NCBI RefSeq assembly: GCF_003148775.1
Contig: NZ_QGGW01000001.1
Coordinates: forward strand, 124,001 to 188,000
DNA length: 64,000 nt
DNA from: Roseicyclus mahoneyensis
Lineage (GTDB): Bacteria > Pseudomonadota > Alphaproteobacteria > Rhodobacterales > Rhodobacteraceae
Direction: 5' to 3'
The notes beneath the pieces are model-generated. The model searched no databases and had not been told where the DNA came from. It saw only the letters and a list, made by a program, of their open reading frames with translations. Position 1 is the stretch's first letter, and the number at the start of each line of letters is the position of its first letter. This document shows, in pieces, positions 61,615-64,000 of the stretch. Both the position numbers and the translations under genes were made by a program.

Positions 61615-62317
61615 CACCCCCCGCATGTCCCTGCCGCTGCTGGCACCCGCGCAGGCGCAAAAGCACGTCACCGTGAACGAAGCGCTGTCGCGGATCGACG
61701 CGCTGACGCATCTGACGCTTGTCTCGACCGACACTGCGACCCCGCCCGCGGCCGCGCCCGAGGGCGAGATCTACGCTGTGCCGCCCGGGGCCGTCAACGC
61801 TTGGGCCGGGCAGGACGGCCAGCTTGCCATCGCCGTGAACGGCGGCTGGGTCTTCGTGCCGCCGCGCCGGGGTTGGCGGGCGCTGGTGCTGGATCAGGGC
61901 CTGCCCGCGATCTGGGACGGGGCCGATTGGCGGCCCGGTGCCGTGACCCTTGCCCCGTCGAATGCGGGCATGGCCATGCGGTCGTTCGAGATCACGGTTC
62001 CGATCACCCCGGGCGCGACCGTCACCACCCCGCTCGTCATTCCGGCGCGCGCGATCTTGTTCGGCGTCACCGGCCGTGTCATCGAAACCATCACGGGTAG
62101 CGCGACACTGTGGCGGCTCGGGGTGAGCGGCGACAACGGCCGTTTCGGCGTCGGTCTGGGGATCGGCCTGAATTCCTGGGTCAACGGACCCGCCGCGCCG
62201 ATCGTCTATTGGTCGCCCACCGCGCTGCTGCTGACAGCGCAGGGCGGCACCTTTGCGGGCGGATCTGTGCGGCTCGTCATTCACTTCGCCGAGTTGAGCC
62301 TGCCCGCCCCTGTCTGA
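61607..62317 (+). CDS. DUF2793 protein at the end of the GTA cluster
   Basis: A 236-residue protein whose N-terminal half is a DUF2793 domain: SLPLLAPAQAQKHVTVNEAL, SRIDALTHLTLVSTDTATPP and GAVNAWAGQDGQLAIAVNGG. The C-terminal half (about 130-236) is beta-rich (RSFEITVPITPGATVTTPLV). DUF2793 proteins serve as GTA or phage fibres; in Rhodobacter capsulatus a DUF2793 head-spike protein is encoded away from the main cluster. Here it overlaps g15 by eight bases and is the last gene before cysE, so it belongs to the GTA transcript. Fibre or spike is the likely role. Confidence 0.85.
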   Translation: MTDTPRMSLPLLAPAQAQKHVTVNEALSRIDALTHLTLVSTDTATPPAAAPEGEIYAVPPGAVNAWAGQDGQLAIAVNGGWVFVPPRRGWRALVLDQGLPAIWDGADWRPGAVTLAPSNAGMAMRSFEITVPITPGATVTTPLVIPARAILFGVTGRVIETITGSATLWRLGVSGDNGRFGVGLGIGLNSWVNGPAAPIVYWSPTALLLTAQGGTFAGGSVRLVIHFAELSLPAPV

Positions 62318-62394
62318 GGCCCGCGCCCCCTTCCACAATGGACCGGGGCGCCTATTTGATGTAGCACGACAGCGTGACTGCGGAGGGCCAAGCC

Positions 62395-63198
62395 ATGGCG
62401 ACGGCGAAACGGAAACTGGCAGGCGTCGATCCCGTATGGCGGCGCATCCTCACCGAGGCTGATCAGGCCGTGCAGGATGAGCCGCTGCTGGGCGGGTTGA
62501 TCCACGGCTGCATCTTGCACCATGACACGCTGGAAAAGGCGCTTGCCTACCGCATGGCGCAGAAACTGGCCTCGGGTGAGATGTCCGAGCAGTTGCTGCG
62601 AGAGATTGCCGATGATGCCTATGACGCCGACGCGGAACTTGGCGTCGCGGCGCGTGCCGATATCGTGGCGGTGTTCGAACGCGACCCGGCCTGCCACCGC
62701 TACATCCAGCCGCTCTTGTTCTTCAAGGGCTTCCAGGCGGTGCAGGCCTACCGCGTGGGGCATTGGCTCTGGACAGAAGGCCGCCGCGATCTGGCCTATT
62801 TCATCCAGATGCGGGTGTCCGAGGTCTTTGGCGTCGATATCCACCCCGCCGCCCGCATCGGGCAGGGGATCATGATCGACCATGCCCACTCTATCGTTGT
62901 CGGCGAGACCGCGGTTGTTGGCAACAACGTCTCCATGCTGCATTCCGTCACCTTGGGCGGCACCGGCAAGGAAACCGAGGATCGTCACCCCAAGATCGGC
63001 GATGGCGTTTTGATCGGGGCCGGGGCCAAGGTTCTGGGTAATATCCATGTCGGCAATTGCTCGCGCATTGCGGCCGGCTCGGTGGTTCTGTCCGATGTTC
63101 CGTCGTGCAAGACCGTGGCCGGCGTGCCCGCCCGGATCGTGGGCGAGGCGGGATGCGAGCAGCCCGCGATCAACATGGATCACCGCCTGATCGAGTGA
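62395..63198 (+). CDS. cysE: Serine O-acetyltransferase
   Basis: A 267-residue CysE that acetylates L-serine with acetyl-CoA, the first step of cysteine synthesis. The N-terminal helical domain includes ACHRYIQPLLFFKGFQAVQA and YRVGHWLW; the left-handed beta-helix has GVDIHPAARIGQGIMIDHAH with the catalytic His, VVGNNVSMLHSVTLGGTG and GAGAKVLGNIHVGN. The start is the ATG at 62395 with GGAGGG seven bases before; a GTG at 62374 is less likely. It is a housekeeping gene that follows the GTA cluster in several Rhodobacterales, as I recall. Confidence 0.95.
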   Translation: MATAKRKLAGVDPVWRRILTEADQAVQDEPLLGGLIHGCILHHDTLEKALAYRMAQKLASGEMSEQLLREIADDAYDADAELGVAARADIVAVFERDPACHRYIQPLLFFKGFQAVQAYRVGHWLWTEGRRDLAYFIQMRVSEVFGVDIHPAARIGQGIMIDHAHSIVVGETAVVGNNVSMLHSVTLGGTGKETEDRHPKIGDGVLIGAGAKVLGNIHVGNCSRIAAGSVVLSDVPSCKTVAGVPARIVGEAGCEQPAINMDHRLIE

Positions 63199-63247
63199 GC
63201 GCGGCCGCGCATTGACACCTGTGGGCAGGTGCCATCGTGCAACCGGC

Positions 63248-63287
63248 GGAAAACCCGCAGGCTTTGGCTGGCCGAGGTGGGTTTTCC
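63248..63287 (+). other. Inverted repeat between cysE and the last gene
   Basis: GGAAAACCC (63248-63256) and GGGTTTTCC (63279-63287) form a 9-base stem with a 22-base loop. There is no T run directly after. It could be a weak terminator for cysE or a control element for the gene at 63367. Confidence 0.4.
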
Positions 63288-63366
63288 CCTACTCGTTGCG
63301 GCCTCGGTGATCCCCTAAATCCCTGTTGCAGAGACAAACCTCTTATTTAACAGGGATTTCATTCCA

Positions 63367-64000
63367 ATGACCTATTTTGTTCAGACCACCAAATCCTACA
63401 CTCTCGTCCTGTCCGGGGACGGCAAGGCGACGCTGAGCCTGTCCGATGACATCATGTCCGCCCTCGCCGAGAAATCCGCCAATGGCACGAGCGCGGACGA
63501 CATGACGGGCCTGATGCTCGACCTCATGGGCGAGGATGCCGCCGCCTATCTCTCCGGTCTGGGAGCCGCCGCCGGGCTGAGTGACGATCTGGCCGCGATC
63601 CATGCCAAGGGTGGCATCGATGCGCTGGCCGCCCATCTCAAGGGGCTGGCCGACAAGGGCCATGATGCCTTCAGCGGGGGTGCCTTTCAGACCGATCCCA
63701 ACGCGGCCTTTTCCTCGGGCCTGTTCGAGCGGATGGGCGCAAGCGACGCGCTGGCTCAGGCCTTCGGGAGCTATGGCGTGACCGTCTCGGGCGATGACAA
63801 GACCGATGGTGTGCTGCTGGATGCGCTGATGGAAAGCCAAGGAACGGAAATGTGGACGGTCAATCCCATCACGATTGGTGTGACCCTGGCCATCATCGGT
63901 GTCACCTTGGTGGGGATTGCCGTGAATGAGAAATACGAAGCGGAGAAAGCGAACGCTGAAAAGGCGAAAACGATGCTGGACGAGGTCGATTTCCTCCCCG
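63367..64000 (+). CDS. Hypothetical protein, cut by the window end
   Basis: The frame is open from the ATG at 63367 to the end of the window, 211 codons, so the true length is unknown. It starts MTYFVQTTKSYTLVLSGDGK. The first 150 residues are hydrophilic, Ala/Gly/Asp-rich and contain MSALAEKSANGTSADDMTGL and AAIHAKGGIDALAAHLKGLA. A hydrophobic helix lies at about residues 172-189 (ITIGVTLAIIGVTLVGIAV), followed by a charged Glu/Lys/Ala helix (NEKYEAEKANAEKAKTMLDE). I do not recognise the family. The layout of cytoplasmic domain, single membrane helix and charged segment suggests a membrane-attached protein. GAGACAAACCTCTTATTTAA precedes it. Confidence 0.6.
   Translation, partial: MTYFVQTTKSYTLVLSGDGKATLSLSDDIMSALAEKSANGTSADDMTGLMLDLMGEDAAAYLSGLGAAAGLSDDLAAIHAKGGIDALAAHLKGLADKGHDAFSGGAFQTDPNAAFSSGLFERMGASDALAQAFGSYGVTVSGDDKTDGVLLDALMESQGTEMWTVNPITIGVTLAIIGVTLVGIAVNEKYEAEKANAEKAKTMLDEVDFLP

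Noticed and set aside
47133-62317. Reading the phage-like cluster as an intact prophage.
   Set aside because: There is no integrase, repressor, replication, holin or attachment-site repeat; gene order and small gene sizes match the Rhodobacter-type gene transfer agent.

Overview
The window is high-GC DNA with the gene content and order of an alphaproteobacterium of the Rhodobacterales (Roseobacter/Rhodobacter group). The main reason is a complete, collinear Rhodobacter-type gene transfer agent (GTA) cluster. The ccmABCDG block, an LdtR-type MarR regulator, SdhE, and the small conserved proteins near 2 kb fit the same group. I saw no tRNA, rRNA, CRISPR array, insertion sequence or integrase.

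Layout. 0-7.5 kb: end of a cut-off gene, a PuuD-type amidotransferase, three small hypothetical genes, then a minus-strand set with an ATP-dependent DNA ligase, an EEP-family phosphatase/nuclease, an alpha/beta hydrolase and the MBL-fold exonuclease that normally accompanies this ligase. 7.5-17.5 kb: a tight minus-strand operon led by an HMG-CoA reductase, followed by a UbiA-type prenyltransferase, a PEP-synthase-like phosphotransferase, a BtaA-like DUF3419 protein, a dolichol/phytol-kinase-like membrane protein, an acyltransferase-like protein and an AMP-forming ligase, with a methyltransferase at the end. Seven of these reading frames overlap. This is the least explained and most interesting locus here, and looks like an uncharacterised isoprenoid or lipid pathway. 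17.6-27.5 kb: membrane proteins, aspartate aminotransferase, regulators, SdhE, cytochrome c maturation genes, an SLC13-type permease, YebC and a small membrane protein.

27.6-33.7 kb: ugd and galU (UDP-sugar supply), then gpsA, a HAD phosphatase and a GgpS-like glycosyltransferase that together look like a glucosylglycerol (compatible solute) operon. 33.8-39.9 kb: trigger factor, a secreted three-repeat protein, a PQQ-type sugar dehydrogenase, and rpsF-rpsR-rplI, in which S6 carries a run of ten Gly-Asp-Arg repeats. 39.9-46.9 kb: a pilin-like fusion protein, then fatty acid synthesis genes fabD, fabG, acpP, fabF with small hypothetical genes between them, and mltG.

47.1-62.3 kb: the GTA structural cluster in canonical order (small and large terminase, portal, head formation protein, protease, capsid, connectors, tail proteins, tape measure, baseplate, peptidase, megatron, DUF2793 protein). 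It is preceded by a perfect TTAA-N7-TTAA CtrA-type box and a terminator-like hairpin. The megatron has an extra lectin-like domain inserted in its glycoside-hydrolase-like region. 62.4-64 kb: cysE and the start of an unknown gene cut by the window end.

All functional calls are from reading sequence motifs and family knowledge; no database search was run.
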